33,964 bases of DNA from an uncultured Clostridia bacterium (lineage in GTDB: Bacteria; Bacillota; Clostridia; Christensenellales; Borkfalkiaceae): assembly GCA_934247935.1 (NCBI GenBank), contig CAKQKE010000014.1, positions 1-33,964 on the forward strand, read 5' to 3'. This document shows positions 9,802 through 18,901 of this stretch, piece by piece. Each line of letters starts with the position of its first letter. The stretch's first letter is position 1. Made by a program: the position numbers and the translations under genes. Under the pieces are notes generated by a model, which saw only the letters and a list, made by a program, of their open reading frames with translations, did no database searches and was not told the DNA's origin.

Positions 9802-12800
9802 TTATTGTTTTTTCTTAAAAATTCCCTTGATTTCTGCGATTAAATCTGCAAACGTTTTTTTCTTTACCGCAAACCACACTATTGCAAATCCGCCGAGTCC
9901 TGCGACCGCTGCCGCCCCCGTTACGATACCCGCAATCGCTCCGCCGTTTAACCCCTTTTGAGCGGGTTTATCTTCATATACGGCAGTAAGAGTTGTTTCT
10001 CCCTTTACCTTAAAGGTATAACTCTTTTCGGTGCTGACGATTTTTCCGCTTGCATCCTGCCAGCCTTTAAATACTTTTCCTTTTGCCGGATCGTTTGCCT
10101 TTACGGTTACGGTATCGCCTTCTTTAAAGAATACGTCGTCCTCGCCGTTTATCGTTCCGAAATTCACGGTTACTTTATGCGTACCGATTTTTGCTATTCT
10201 CAGGTCGGCTATCTCGTTTCCGTCATTATCGAAATGCCTTGCGCATACGGTGCAGTCTTTGTGCGCCGTTACGCCGTAGTCTTCAACCGTCGGAGCAACC
10301 TCTTTCACCCACTCGCCGAATACGTGCGCTTCTACGTCCTTTTTCGCGGCGCAGTTTTTGCACTTGTGGTAATGGTTTTCTTTGTCGACGGAATACTCGC
10401 TGTCGAAATCGTGAACAATCGTTTCTTCAAGCGTGATTTCACTGCTGCAAGCGGCGTCCGCAAAGAGTTTGCCGCACTCCTCTCGCTGACATTTGTAATA
10501 CTCGATATTGCCGTCTTTGCCCTCGGAGCAAGGCGTTGCGTCGTGACGTACTCCCAAATGTCCTTTGGGTAGTGTCGCAATTGCGTCGTACCAAACCTGA
10601 GTGCGAGCGGCGTCGAAAAACGCTGCTCCGCAGCCTGCGCAAACATATTTGTCTTTTATTCCGTCCTCCGTGCAGGTTGCGGGTCTTCCCGCCTCTAAAA
10701 CAACCGTTTCGTGCGGGCAGTCGATTGGCTTCGAAGTTTGAATGATGAGATTCAATTCCTTCAAATCCGCACTTAGAGTTAGAGTTTGTGTCAGAATTCT
10801 GCTTCCCGACGGGATTCTGACGTCACAAAGCCAGTTATCAACGCTTAGGCCATCGACTCGGCTCTGGAACAATTTTCCTGTCGGTGCTTTTATGGTTATG
10901 TTGATTTCTATCGGTGTGTTATAAATAATCTTGCCGTTATTCAACGGTTCGATGCTGTTGATTATAAATTCAAGTCCGTTTTTTTCGGTGACATTCAGCA
11001 TTTCTGCAGGATTGCCTACGAGAGGTTGTGAAAAGTCGATGTCAACAGACTGTACCACGCTGTCTATGCGGAGCAACACAAGTACGACAAGATCTCCGCC
11101 TCTTATCTTTTTGCTCAGCACTTCGCCGCGAGTTACGTTAACGCTTAAATCGTCTATGTTTTCCGGTAAAACGCAGTTCGATTGCGGTCTAAACGAGTAT
11201 ATCATGACGCTGTTTTCGGTAATAAACGTCGTTTTAAAGTTGTGCGGACCGCTTAAATGGCCGTTTCCGTCGCGACTGTAAGACGCAATGTGGTAATAGA
11301 TTCCCAAGTCTATTACGTTGCCTTTTATTACGGTGGGATAGAACATCGCTTCGTACGCCATTCCTTTGTAAAACTCTGGCACGTCTATTAAAACTTCTTT
11401 GATATATTTGTCGGACGAACACTTCGTGCAAATTCCGTCTACGAAATTATGCGGAAGAAAATCTCCGTGTTCCAAGCCGCACACATCGCCGTTGGAGTCT
11501 TTATAGGTGCAGGTTGCTTTTTTTTGGCAAGTCGCCGTGCCACCGTCAGGAGAATGCCTGAAAGAGACTTCTTCGTAGCGGCAATATTTGCAGAATCCGA
11601 GGTGCGTATAAGTGCCGTCGCCATTGCCGAACGACTTAAATTCGTACTTATGCCCTGTCGCTGCAAGGTATTCTTTGCCGCAAACATCGCACTGCGCACC
11701 GCTCAGACAAGTTTGTTCGCCTCCGCTGTGCACTTCTTTTTTGACGTTGCCGCTTGCGTCCTTTTCAAATTCTCCGCAAACACACTTAAATACGTGACAA
11801 TTTGCGTCGTCATCGCTCGCAACGGCAGAGAAATTGTGCTTTGCGTCGGGATTGCCAAGGTTGCCGCACGTTGTGCATGATGCGGTACATCCGCCGATAA
11901 ACTCGTGGCTTGCATAATGCGAGTCTTTGTCAAAAGCAGGGGCAACGCCCGGGCAATCGGGGTCAGTGCATTTTGTGTAGCTGTGATGCTCGAAATCTAT
12001 CTTCTCGATTTTTTCAACCCATGTATGCTCGTGTCCGCCCGATACTGCCGCAATCGTGACGGGAATATCGCAAGTCTGTCCGTCATCCGCCGTTGCGGTG
12101 ATGTACATCGTTCCGCCGTCCATTGAGTTTTTTGCGGTTATCTGATAGTAGCAGGTAGATTCTTCGAAAACGTTGACCGTTTGAATTTCCATTCCTATGG
12201 GCGCAATCTTTAACTCATAGGTATACGGAGCGGGCGCACCGCTTATCCATATACCCGTATCGGCATATTCTGTGGCAATTTTGCCCGACACCTTTTCGTT
12301 GATTCTGGGAGATATGTATCGCGGATAACCGATATACGTCATTCCTCTGGAAATGAGAAAATCCATTTCTATTGCCGTTGTAACGAAGTTTTGTCCTGCG
12401 CTGTCCCAAAGTTCTATATCCTTGCCTTTGCCGAGTTCCGCGCCCAAAACCTGCATATTCCTTTTAAGCACGTCTGCTTCTTTGGATAGTTTATAGTTTT
12501 CTTTCGGCTCAAAACGGACGCGTATACAATACGCAACTTTCTGCTCGATCAGTTGGTTTTCAACTCTGCTCCACGGGAACGACGCTTTGTCTTTTTCCCA
12601 CAACGTTGTCGCCTGTCCGTTTTTGGATACAAATATTAGAGTTGCCGTATAATTTGCGCCGTCTGGCACTTTGAGCGTCCTTTCCGTTTCGTCCTCGAAT
12701 TCAAACGCGGTGGCAAGGCTGTCGCCGATTCCCACTTTATTGAACGAAACTTCAAGCGTATCGATTTCTCCGCTTTCCGCATAGACCGTACTCGTCGGGC

Positions 12801-12894
12801 TTGCAAACACTATGCCAAGCATAAGAGCAAGGCAAATAGTAAGACCGAGTATAAGTGCCAATATCTTTGATTTGTTCGCCTTGTAGTGTGTCAT
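9802..12894 (-). CDS. Secreted Cys-rich repeat protein with C-terminal membrane anchor
   Basis: 1030 residues, start ATG behind a strong AAAGGAGG. Signal peptide about 1-40 (ends STVYAES). The middle has many Cys/His knuckles of the form CxxC...GH(D/K) (for example CTTCGNLG, CDVCGKEY, CKYCRYEE, CTKCSSDK, CAGCGAAF, CKNCAAKK), the same repeat class as the lipoprotein at 1-1571. Near the C-terminus is an InlB-like unit (VFKGWQDASGK ... TTLTAVYEDK). It ends with a Gly/Ala-rich membrane helix (~985-1009) and a Lys-rich tail, a sortase-independent anchor layout. Likely a cell-surface protein. It is the first gene of the surface row and is divergent from the solute-binding protein at 13169. Confidence 0.85.
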   Translation of the reverse strand: MTHYKANKSKILALILGLTICLALMLGIVFASPTSTVYAESGEIDTLEVSFNKVGIGDSLATAFEFEDETERTLKVPDGANYTATLIFVSKNGQATTLWEKDKASFPWSRVENQLIEQKVAYCIRVRFEPKENYKLSKEADVLKRNMQVLGAELGKGKDIELWDSAGQNFVTTAIEMDFLISRGMTYIGYPRYISPRINEKVSGKIATEYADTGIWISGAPAPYTYELKIAPIGMEIQTVNVFEESTCYYQITAKNSMDGGTMYITATADDGQTCDIPVTIAAVSGGHEHTWVEKIEKIDFEHHSYTKCTDPDCPGVAPAFDKDSHYASHEFIGGCTASCTTCGNLGNPDAKHNFSAVASDDDANCHVFKCVCGEFEKDASGNVKKEVHSGGEQTCLSGAQCDVCGKEYLAATGHKYEFKSFGNGDGTYTHLGFCKYCRYEEVSFRHSPDGGTATCQKKATCTYKDSNGDVCGLEHGDFLPHNFVDGICTKCSSDKYIKEVLIDVPEFYKGMAYEAMFYPTVIKGNVIDLGIYYHIASYSRDGNGHLSGPHNFKTTFITENSVMIYSFRPQSNCVLPENIDDLSVNVTRGEVLSKKIRGGDLVVLVLLRIDSVVQSVDIDFSQPLVGNPAEMLNVTEKNGLEFIINSIEPLNNGKIIYNTPIEINITIKAPTGKLFQSRVDGLSVDNWLCDVRIPSGSRILTQTLTLSADLKELNLIIQTSKPIDCPHETVVLEAGRPATCTEDGIKDKYVCAGCGAAFFDAARTQVWYDAIATLPKGHLGVRHDATPCSEGKDGNIEYYKCQREECGKLFADAACSSEITLEETIVHDFDSEYSVDKENHYHKCKNCAAKKDVEAHVFGEWVKEVAPTVEDYGVTAHKDCTVCARHFDNDGNEIADLRIAKIGTHKVTVNFGTINGEDDVFFKEGDTVTVKANDPAKGKVFKGWQDASGKIVSTEKSYTFKVKGETTLTAVYEDKPAQKGLNGGAIAGIVTGAAAVAGLGGFAIVWFAVKKKTFADLIAEIKGIFKKKQ

Positions 12895-12958
12895 AATAAA
12901 ACCTCCTTTAAGTTTGTTTTACTAATTGTAAAATTTCGTATCTTGTTGCAAATGCGAC

Positions 12959-12987
12959 TTGATTTTCGCGCACTTGTGTGATATACT
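12959..12987 (+). promoter_or_regulatory. Sigma-A type promoter for the solute-binding protein gene
   Basis: TTGATT (12959-12964), 17-bp spacer, TATACT (12982-12987). It implies a leader of about 175 nt before the ATG at 13169. Matching depends on hexamers only. Confidence 0.55.
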
Positions 12988-13065
12988 GTATACACTTACA
13001 ATGTTTCTGTAATCACCTGCAATGTTTGAAGCATCGTAAGTATAGCAAAAACACAATAGAATTTC

Positions 13066-13135
13066 CCCCACCCAAAACCGAAAAAGGTGGGGAAAAATGA
13101 AAAAAAGTCAAAAAAATTTTTAAAAATCGGGTGGG
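13066..13135 (+). promoter_or_regulatory. Leader with alternative C-rich/G-rich pairing
   Basis: The C-rich segment around 13066-13073 can pair with GGTGGGG at 13086-13092 or with GGGTGGG at 13129-13135, 7 bp in either case. The two stems exclude each other. It sits in the predicted untranslated leader of the solute-binding protein gene and could be regulatory, or chance. Confidence 0.3.
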
Positions 13136-13168
13136 CAAACGCTCATTTAACCGTAACGGAAGATCGAT

Positions 13169-14518
13169 ATGAGATGTAATACCAAAAAAATTGTTTCTTT
13201 GTTTATCGTCATTGCGATGACGCTTTCAATACCTTTCACTTTTTTTGCATGCAATAAAAACGGCACCTTGCTGAATCCCAAAAAACCGACAACTCTTACT
13301 ATGTGGCACGTTTACGGCGAGCAGGTCAATTCGCCCATGAACGACTTCATCGAGCAATTCAACGCAACCGTCGGCAAAGAAAAGGGAATCATTATAAACG
13401 TTACGCTGATGTCAAACGCTTCGCAGATCGGCAAAAAATTGAAAGACGCGCAAACAGGCAAAGCGGGCTCCAAGGAAATGCCCGATTTGTTCTTTTGCCA
13501 TTCGAGCGACGCCAGAAGTCTGGGCGCAAATAAACTTTTGGATTGGAACGATTATTTTTCTCCGTCCGAAATTGCCAATTTCGTACCAGATTTTTTAAAC
13601 GACGGAATGGTCGACGACAATCTTGTCGTTTTTCCCGTTTCAAAATCGACTTATATGCTCTTCATCGCAGGCGGAGTTTTTGACAGATTCGCCGCCGCCA
13701 AAGACGTTTCGCTATCCGACCTCGGGACATGGAAAGGATTTTTCTCCGTTGCCGAAAAATATTACGAGTGGTCGGGAGGCAAACCGTTCTGCGCAATAGA
13801 TTATCTGATAAGACTTGCAGAACTGTGCGCCATTTCCGACGGAGAGAATATTTCTTATAAAGACGGCTGGTACGACGCAAACAACCCCGCGCTGATACAA
13901 GCATACGATATGTTTGCCACGTCTATCGCCAAAGGACATATAGTCGTATCCGATTTATATTCAAACACGCAGGTTATGACGGGACAGACGTGCGCAGGTA
14001 TCGGTTCTTCGGCTTCCGTGCTCTATTACAACGACGAAATCACCTACCCCGACAATACGTCTGAAGCCATGAATCTGAAGGTCTTGCCCATGCCGCAACA
14101 AACAGGCAAACAAAAAGTCGCAACGCAATCGGGCGTCGGGCTTTGCGCTTATAAAACGACCGACATCAAAGCCGAAGCGGCAACCGTTTTTGCAAAATGG
14201 TTTACAAAAGAAAACCACAATGTGGATTTTGTTCTTTCAACGGGTTATATGCCCGTAAGAACAGGGGCTTTTGATAAAATCAGCGATAAATCTTTTAAAT
14301 CTGAAGCGTACAGGAACCTTTATAAGGCTCTGTCTACAACCGTTGAGACCTGCTCTTTTAAACAAGAACCGAGTTTTGAGGGTTATTACACCAAAGTATA
14401 CGCTTTGTACGAAAAAATCCGTAATATTCAGAAAACTCTTGAATCCAGATACGAAAAAGGCGCAACTTGCGAACAAATAGTTGCTGAAATGGAGGCCGCA
14501 CTTAATAACGTCGGCTGA
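13169..14518 (+). CDS. Extracellular solute-binding lipoprotein (ABC sugar-type)
   Basis: 449 residues. Start ATG six bases after GGAAG. Lipobox FFAC puts the lipid Cys at 28. The sequence TTLTMWHVYGEQVNSPMNDFIEQFN opens a classical type I solute-binding fold (family 1: beta strand plus W-H, then helix with FN). Further hallmarks are MPDLFFCHSSDA, VVFPVSKSTYMLFIAG, and a C-terminal YMPVRTGAF segment. The usual partner permeases are absent here; instead the next gene, 25 bp downstream, encodes a membrane LuxR-type regulator. The protein may feed an unlinked transporter, or may act as a ligand-presenting partner for that regulator. The first is known for the family, the second is inference. Confidence 0.88.
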   Translation: MRCNTKKIVSLFIVIAMTLSIPFTFFACNKNGTLLNPKKPTTLTMWHVYGEQVNSPMNDFIEQFNATVGKEKGIIINVTLMSNASQIGKKLKDAQTGKAGSKEMPDLFFCHSSDARSLGANKLLDWNDYFSPSEIANFVPDFLNDGMVDDNLVVFPVSKSTYMLFIAGGVFDRFAAAKDVSLSDLGTWKGFFSVAEKYYEWSGGKPFCAIDYLIRLAELCAISDGENISYKDGWYDANNPALIQAYDMFATSIAKGHIVVSDLYSNTQVMTGQTCAGIGSSASVLYYNDEITYPDNTSEAMNLKVLPMPQQTGKQKVATQSGVGLCAYKTTDIKAEAATVFAKWFTKENHNVDFVLSTGYMPVRTGAFDKISDKSFKSEAYRNLYKALSTTVETCSFKQEPSFEGYYTKVYALYEKIRNIQKTLESRYEKGATCEQIVAEMEAALNNVG

Positions 14519-14543
14519 CACAAAATAGCGGAGCGACCGGAAT

Positions 14544-16169
14544 ATGAAAATCATAGATTTCAAAAAAAAGAAAACTTCTATGCATCGTAAGCTTTTGTTA
14601 TATATGCTTACGCTTGTTCTCGTTGTCGTTATGTTTATCGCAGTCGGCTTGTTTTTCGTCGGGCAGTTTTCTACAACAACGGAAAAATACTCAAACAATC
14701 TGACTTTTCAAAACGAATTCTATACAAGGCAAATCGAAAAATTCTTTGACGATCTTTCGATGATGAACGAAATGCTCGCAAACGATTCCTCGGCGATAAT
14801 AGACAATTATCTGAATGAAAAAGGAATTCATATGAGCGCGCTCAACGATTCTCAATTGTATACTGAGGGCGTGCAGGAAGCCCTTTTCCCTAAACTTAAA
14901 GAGGAGTTGCTGAAAGCGGATGCTTCGGGTGCGTTTATAATGCTTAACACAACCGTGAATACAGGCAAAGCCAACTCGGATAAATCCAGAACAGGACTAT
15001 ATTTTCAACGCAGCACCCTTGACCGCACGGATGAAACGTTGCTGCTGTTTCGGGGCAGTGCGGAACTCGGAAGAAAAAACGACATAATGCCGCACCGTAA
15101 ATGGCGTTTGGAATTCAAAATCGATTTCGTACCGCAAACAAAAAACTTTTTCAACGAAACAATCGTCAAAGAAAAAAAATCGGTACTGACCGATATTTTT
15201 ACACTTAACGGAACAAGCGAAAAAGCAATGGCGTTCCTTACCCCGCTGTTCGGTGCCGACGGCTCGTATTACGGCATTTGCGGATTTGAAATCTCGAAAA
15301 ATTACTTTAAAGATTTCTTTGCTCAACCCACAAGATTAGAGAAACTGACCTGCACCTTTTCCAAAACGGCAGAAAGCGGCAAAATCGACTGCGAAAACAT
15401 ATTTTGGGCGGGCGTCCTCGGCGGATACTCCCTGAAACCGAGCGGCACGCTTGTACCCAACGAAATAAACGACACTCTCACCGAGTTTTTAGGCGAAAAC
15501 ACTTTTGTTGCCGCTAAAAACGAAGTTAATATCTGCGATACTTCCTACACTCTTGTAGTTATGCAACCGAAAAGCGAATTCGATAAAACCGTGACCGTCA
15601 ATATTATAAAAATTGTATTGGTATGCTTTTTACTTGTGTTTTCCGCCGTTGTTCTTTGCGTAATTTTTTCGCGAAAATTTGTTTCCCCTGTGATAAAAAG
15701 TCTTGAAAAAATACGTAAGCAGGAGCATGCCGGAACAAAATCCGATATCATCGAAATTGACGACTTATTCGTCTATCTTGCCGAACAGGACAAACTTCGC
15801 GATCTCGAAACAGAAAACCTGAAACGTCAGAACGAAGAACTTGCAATCGTAACCGAAAGCCAGACCAACGAAATCGACAAAAAACAAACTGAAATCGAGC
15901 GACTGGCTTATTCCCGTAAAAACGAGATCGATCCGGACAACTACGAAGTATTCAAAATCGGATTAAAAGAACTTACAAAAACAGAAAAAACCATTTTTAA
16001 CCTCTATTTGCAAGGCAAAACCGCAAAAGAAATCGTCGATATACTTAATATACGCGAAAGCACGCTAAAATTCCACAACCACAATATTCTGGAAAAACTC
16101 GGCGTTTCTTCGCGTAAACAAATGCTGCGCTATGCAACTTTGCTGAAACAAGAAATGCAGAACGAATGA
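14544..16169 (+). CDS. Transmembrane LuxR-type regulator with extracellular sensor
   Basis: 541 residues. Start ATG follows GGAG about 10 bases upstream. Membrane helices at ~17-40 and ~353-376 enclose a ~310-residue outer domain with Cache-like features (LTPLFGADGSYYGICGFEIS). Inside follows a HAMP-position linker, a coiled coil (~411-455, rich in E/Q/K heptads), and a LuxR/GerE helix-turn-helix at ~476-533 (LTKTEKTIFNLYLQGKTAKE, then STLKFHNHNILEKLGVSSRKQ). This is a one-component membrane regulator, with sensing and DNA binding in one chain and no kinase or receiver domain. Forms an operon with the solute-binding protein gene and ends at a strong terminator. Targets are unknown; its own operon and the surface genes are candidates. 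Confidence 0.85.
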   Translation: MKIIDFKKKKTSMHRKLLLYMLTLVLVVVMFIAVGLFFVGQFSTTTEKYSNNLTFQNEFYTRQIEKFFDDLSMMNEMLANDSSAIIDNYLNEKGIHMSALNDSQLYTEGVQEALFPKLKEELLKADASGAFIMLNTTVNTGKANSDKSRTGLYFQRSTLDRTDETLLLFRGSAELGRKNDIMPHRKWRLEFKIDFVPQTKNFFNETIVKEKKSVLTDIFTLNGTSEKAMAFLTPLFGADGSYYGICGFEISKNYFKDFFAQPTRLEKLTCTFSKTAESGKIDCENIFWAGVLGGYSLKPSGTLVPNEINDTLTEFLGENTFVAAKNEVNICDTSYTLVVMQPKSEFDKTVTVNIIKIVLVCFLLVFSAVVLCVIFSRKFVSPVIKSLEKIRKQEHAGTKSDIIEIDDLFVYLAEQDKLRDLETENLKRQNEELAIVTESQTNEIDKKQTEIERLAYSRKNEIDPDNYEVFKIGLKELTKTEKTIFNLYLQGKTAKEIVDILNIRESTLKFHNHNILEKLGVSSRKQMLRYATLLKQEMQNE

Positions 16170-16232
16170 CATAACTAAATCGTCGTGAATTTTGCAGAAT
16201 GCAGCGAACTTTATCGAAAAACTATAAATACG

Positions 16233-16270
16233 AAAAGCGGCGGCAACTTTTTTACGTTGCCGCCGCTTTT
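16233..16270 (+). terminator. Intrinsic terminator of the solute-binding/regulator operon
   Basis: 15-bp perfect stem AAAAGCGGCGGCAAC / GTTGCCGCCGCTTTT, loop of eight, ending in a T-run. It lies 63 nt past the regulator stop. Confidence 0.85.
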
Positions 16271-16590
16271 ATACCGTTTTATATCTGGTATACTCCGAAA
16301 TTTGACATAGAGCCGTATTGAATTGTAATAATCGGGTAAAAAATTAAAACGAAGTCGTCATTTCAAGTCCTGTTTTTTGAAAATCAGGTCAAATGCCGGA
16401 TAATTCCGAGAAATTCCGAGAATATCAATTAAAGCAGAACAAACAAGCAATTCCCGTTCTTAACGTACTTTATAAGTCTGTCTGTCACCTTTTCTTTTAA
16501 TCCATTCTCATTACAACTCTTTCGATTTATACTCTTAAATATATCCTCTGCTCCGACCTTTTGCAAATTTTAAACGCTTTTTACGAAAAA
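16271..16590. other. Convergent intergenic region without a gene
   Basis: No coding frame worth reporting. A promoter-like TTGACA (16302-16307) with TAATAA at 16326-16331 faces right but leads into the 3' side of a minus-strand gene; a small RNA is possible, chance is likelier. Confidence 0.4.
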
Positions 16591-16619
16591 TCGGCGGAAG
16601 TCCGCAAAACTTCCGCCGA
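16591..16619 (-). terminator. Intrinsic terminator of the BspA-like gene
   Basis: 11-bp stem TCGGCGGAAGT / ACTTCCGCCGA, 7-nt loop; on the minus strand it is followed by TTTTT. It lies 35 nt past the stop at 16654. Confidence 0.82.
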
Positions 16620-16653
16620 ATATCGTTTTTATTTAATTAAATAGAATCCTCTT

Positions 16654-18885
16654 TTACGGTTTATCCGCTATATCTGTAAAATAACCCGGATTTGCCGCCC
16701 CGCCGTCGATACGGGCGTAAGTCTTGTCCGTGTGCGCGGCGTCGTAAGCAGTACCTTCTCCTCCCGAAAGATTTTTGCATTGCAAAAACATATTACCGGA
16801 AGAGGTCACGTTATCCGTATTCCACCCGCTGCCTACGTATACGGAAACAAGCCCGCTGCAATTATAGAACATGCTGTTCATATTGGTAACGCCTGCGGTG
16901 TCCCAACCTGAAAGGTCAAGCGACGTCAAAGAAGAACAATTGTAAAATATATACTCCATATTGTTAATGCCTGCGATGTTCCATTTTGAAACATCAAGCG
17001 ATTTCAGAGAAGAACAATCGCGGAATATATAGCGCATCTGCGTGACTTTATCTATGTTCCATTTTGAAACGTCAAGCGATGTCAATTTTTTGCAATTTAA
17101 GAAAGCGACTGCGATATTCGTAACGGCTGCGGTATTCCACGAAGAAACGTCAAGCGACGTAAGATTGCTGCAATTATAGAATACTCCGTGAAGATTTTTT
17201 ACTTTTGCGGTATTCCACTTGGAAAGGTCGAGCGACGTCAAAGAAGAACAATCTCTAAACAAAAACTCCATAGTCTCAACGTTTTCGGTATTCCACGAAG
17301 AAACGTCAAGCGATGTCAATTTTTTGCAACCGTAGAACACACTTTTCATATTGTTAACTTTGGCGGGTTTCCAACCGGAAAGGTTAAGCGAGGCAAGGTT
17401 GCCGCAACCGTAGAACATGCTCTCCATAGTCGTAACTTCTGCGGTGTCCCAACCTGAAAGGTCAAGCGACGTCAAAGAAGAACAATTGTAAAATATATAC
17501 TCCATATTGGTAACGCCTGCGATGTTCCATTTTGAAACGTCAAGCGATTTAAGAGAAGAACAATCGCTGAATATATAGCGCATCTGCGTGACTTTATCTA
17601 TGTTCCATTTTGAAACGTCAAGCGATTTAAGACTTTTACAATTTAAGAAAGCGACTGCGATATTCGTAACGGCTGCGGTATTCCACGAAGAAACGTCAAG
17701 CGACGTAAGACTGCTGCAATTATAGAATACTCCGTGAAGATTTTTTACTTTTGCGGTATTCCACTTGGAAAGGTCGAGCGACGTCAAAGAAGAACAATCT
17801 CTAAACAAAAACTCCATAGTCTCAACGTTTTCGGTATTCCACGAAGAAACGTCAAGCGATGTCAATTTTTTGCAACCGTAGAACACACTTTTCATATTGT
17901 TAACTTTGGCGGGTTTCCAACCGGAAAGGTTAAGCGAGGTAAGGCTGCCGCAACCGTAGAACATGCTCTCCATAGTAGTAACTTTTGCAATTTTCCAACC
18001 TGAAAGGTCAAGCGACGTCAAAGAAGAACAATTGTAAAATGTATAATCCATATTGGCGGGACCATCGATTTTCCAACCTGAAAGGTCAAGCGACGTCAAA
18101 GAAGAACAATTGTAAAATATATACTCCATATTGTTAATGCCTGCGGTATTCCACGAAGAAACGTCAAGCGATGCAAGACTGCTGCAACCCCAGAAAACGT
18201 CGCCCATGTTTTTTACGGCGGCAGTATTCCACGAAGAAACGTCAAGCGATGTAAGACTGTCGCAGCCGTAGAACGTTCCGTAGAGAATTTTTACTTTTGC
18301 GGTGTTCCAACCTGAAAGGTCAAGCGAAACCAAAGAAGGACAGTCTTTAAACAAAAACTCCATAGTCTCGACGTTTCCGGTATTCCACGAAGTAATATTT
18401 TTTATCTCCGTCAACTTTTTGCATTCGCGAAACATACCGCGCATAGTCGTGACCATTCCGGTATCGAAGTTAGAAAAATCAACGGACGTCAGTTCCTCAC
18501 GTTTATAGAACATATGATAGGAATCCGGATTAGCGTAAATTTTTCGGTCTGAAAGAATATACGTCGTCGTCTCCTTAACGTACATTTTTATTTTACCCGT
18601 TCTTTTTACGTCGACGTTTGTCGGCTCGATTCCGGCGATTTCACTCTCGTAATCCTCCGTTCGTCCGAACACGACCTTCGTCACGGAATCGTCCAGAGCG
18701 TTTCTGAACTGCAAACCGGGCAAAAGAACATCTACGCTGGTTACATTCAAAGTAAGATTTCCCACCTGCTTTTCCATCACGTATTTACTCATGGTTAAAG
18801 ATACGGAAAGCAGAAAAATCACCGGAAGCAGAGAGAGTAACACGAGTATACTTTTATGTCGAATTTTTTTCGTAAAGTTTTTCAT
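16654..18885 (-). CDS. BspA-like (DUF285) surface protein, 22 repeats
   Basis: 743 residues from the ATG at 18885, chosen because GGAG lies correctly before it and because the longer frame (to 18957) would overlap the upstream gene. Residues ~12-36 form a membrane/signal segment ending TMSKYV, the SipW-type pattern also seen in the two upstream genes. From about residue 125 come 22 tandem 26-residue repeats with consensus LTSLDVSSWNTAKVTNM..MFYNCSS, the DUF285 leucine-rich-like repeats of BspA-type adhesins. Seven consecutive repeats are duplicated (see 16894-17985). The C-terminus has no sortase motif. It is third in an operon behind a possible riboswitch. Likely an adhesin or biofilm surface protein; ligand unknown. 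Confidence 0.88.
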   Translation of the reverse strand: MKNFTKKIRHKSILVLLSLLPVIFLLSVSLTMSKYVMEKQVGNLTLNVTSVDVLLPGLQFRNALDDSVTKVVFGRTEDYESEIAGIEPTNVDVKRTGKIKMYVKETTTYILSDRKIYANPDSYHMFYKREELTSVDFSNFDTGMVTTMRGMFRECKKLTEIKNITSWNTGNVETMEFLFKDCPSLVSLDLSGWNTAKVKILYGTFYGCDSLTSLDVSSWNTAAVKNMGDVFWGCSSLASLDVSSWNTAGINNMEYIFYNCSSLTSLDLSGWKIDGPANMDYTFYNCSSLTSLDLSGWKIAKVTTMESMFYGCGSLTSLNLSGWKPAKVNNMKSVFYGCKKLTSLDVSSWNTENVETMEFLFRDCSSLTSLDLSKWNTAKVKNLHGVFYNCSSLTSLDVSSWNTAAVTNIAVAFLNCKSLKSLDVSKWNIDKVTQMRYIFSDCSSLKSLDVSKWNIAGVTNMEYIFYNCSSLTSLDLSGWDTAEVTTMESMFYGCGNLASLNLSGWKPAKVNNMKSVFYGCKKLTSLDVSSWNTENVETMEFLFRDCSSLTSLDLSKWNTAKVKNLHGVFYNCSNLTSLDVSSWNTAAVTNIAVAFLNCKKLTSLDVSKWNIDKVTQMRYIFRDCSSLKSLDVSKWNIAGINNMEYIFYNCSSLTSLDLSGWDTAGVTNMNSMFYNCSGLVSVYVGSGWNTDNVTSSGNMFLQCKNLSGGEGTAYDAAHTDKTYARIDGGAANPGYFTDIADKP
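16894..17985 (-). repeat. 546-bp tandem duplication inside the BspA-like gene
   Basis: Units 16894-17439 and 17440-17985 are nearly identical at DNA level. Each holds seven 78-bp repeats, so the reading frame is kept. The identity is far higher than between neighbouring single repeats, pointing to a recent duplication. Confidence 0.85.
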
Positions 18886-18901
18886 ACACATTCTCCGTCT
18901 G

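Noticed and set aside
16302..16331. Promoter-like TTGACA and TAATAA on the plus strand
   Set aside because: Leads only into the 3' side of a convergent gene; spacing 18 and no product, so kept only as a note.
16894..18400. Regular 78-bp repeats that might suggest a repeat array such as CRISPR
   Set aside because: They are in-frame coding repeats of the DUF285 type with no unique spacers.
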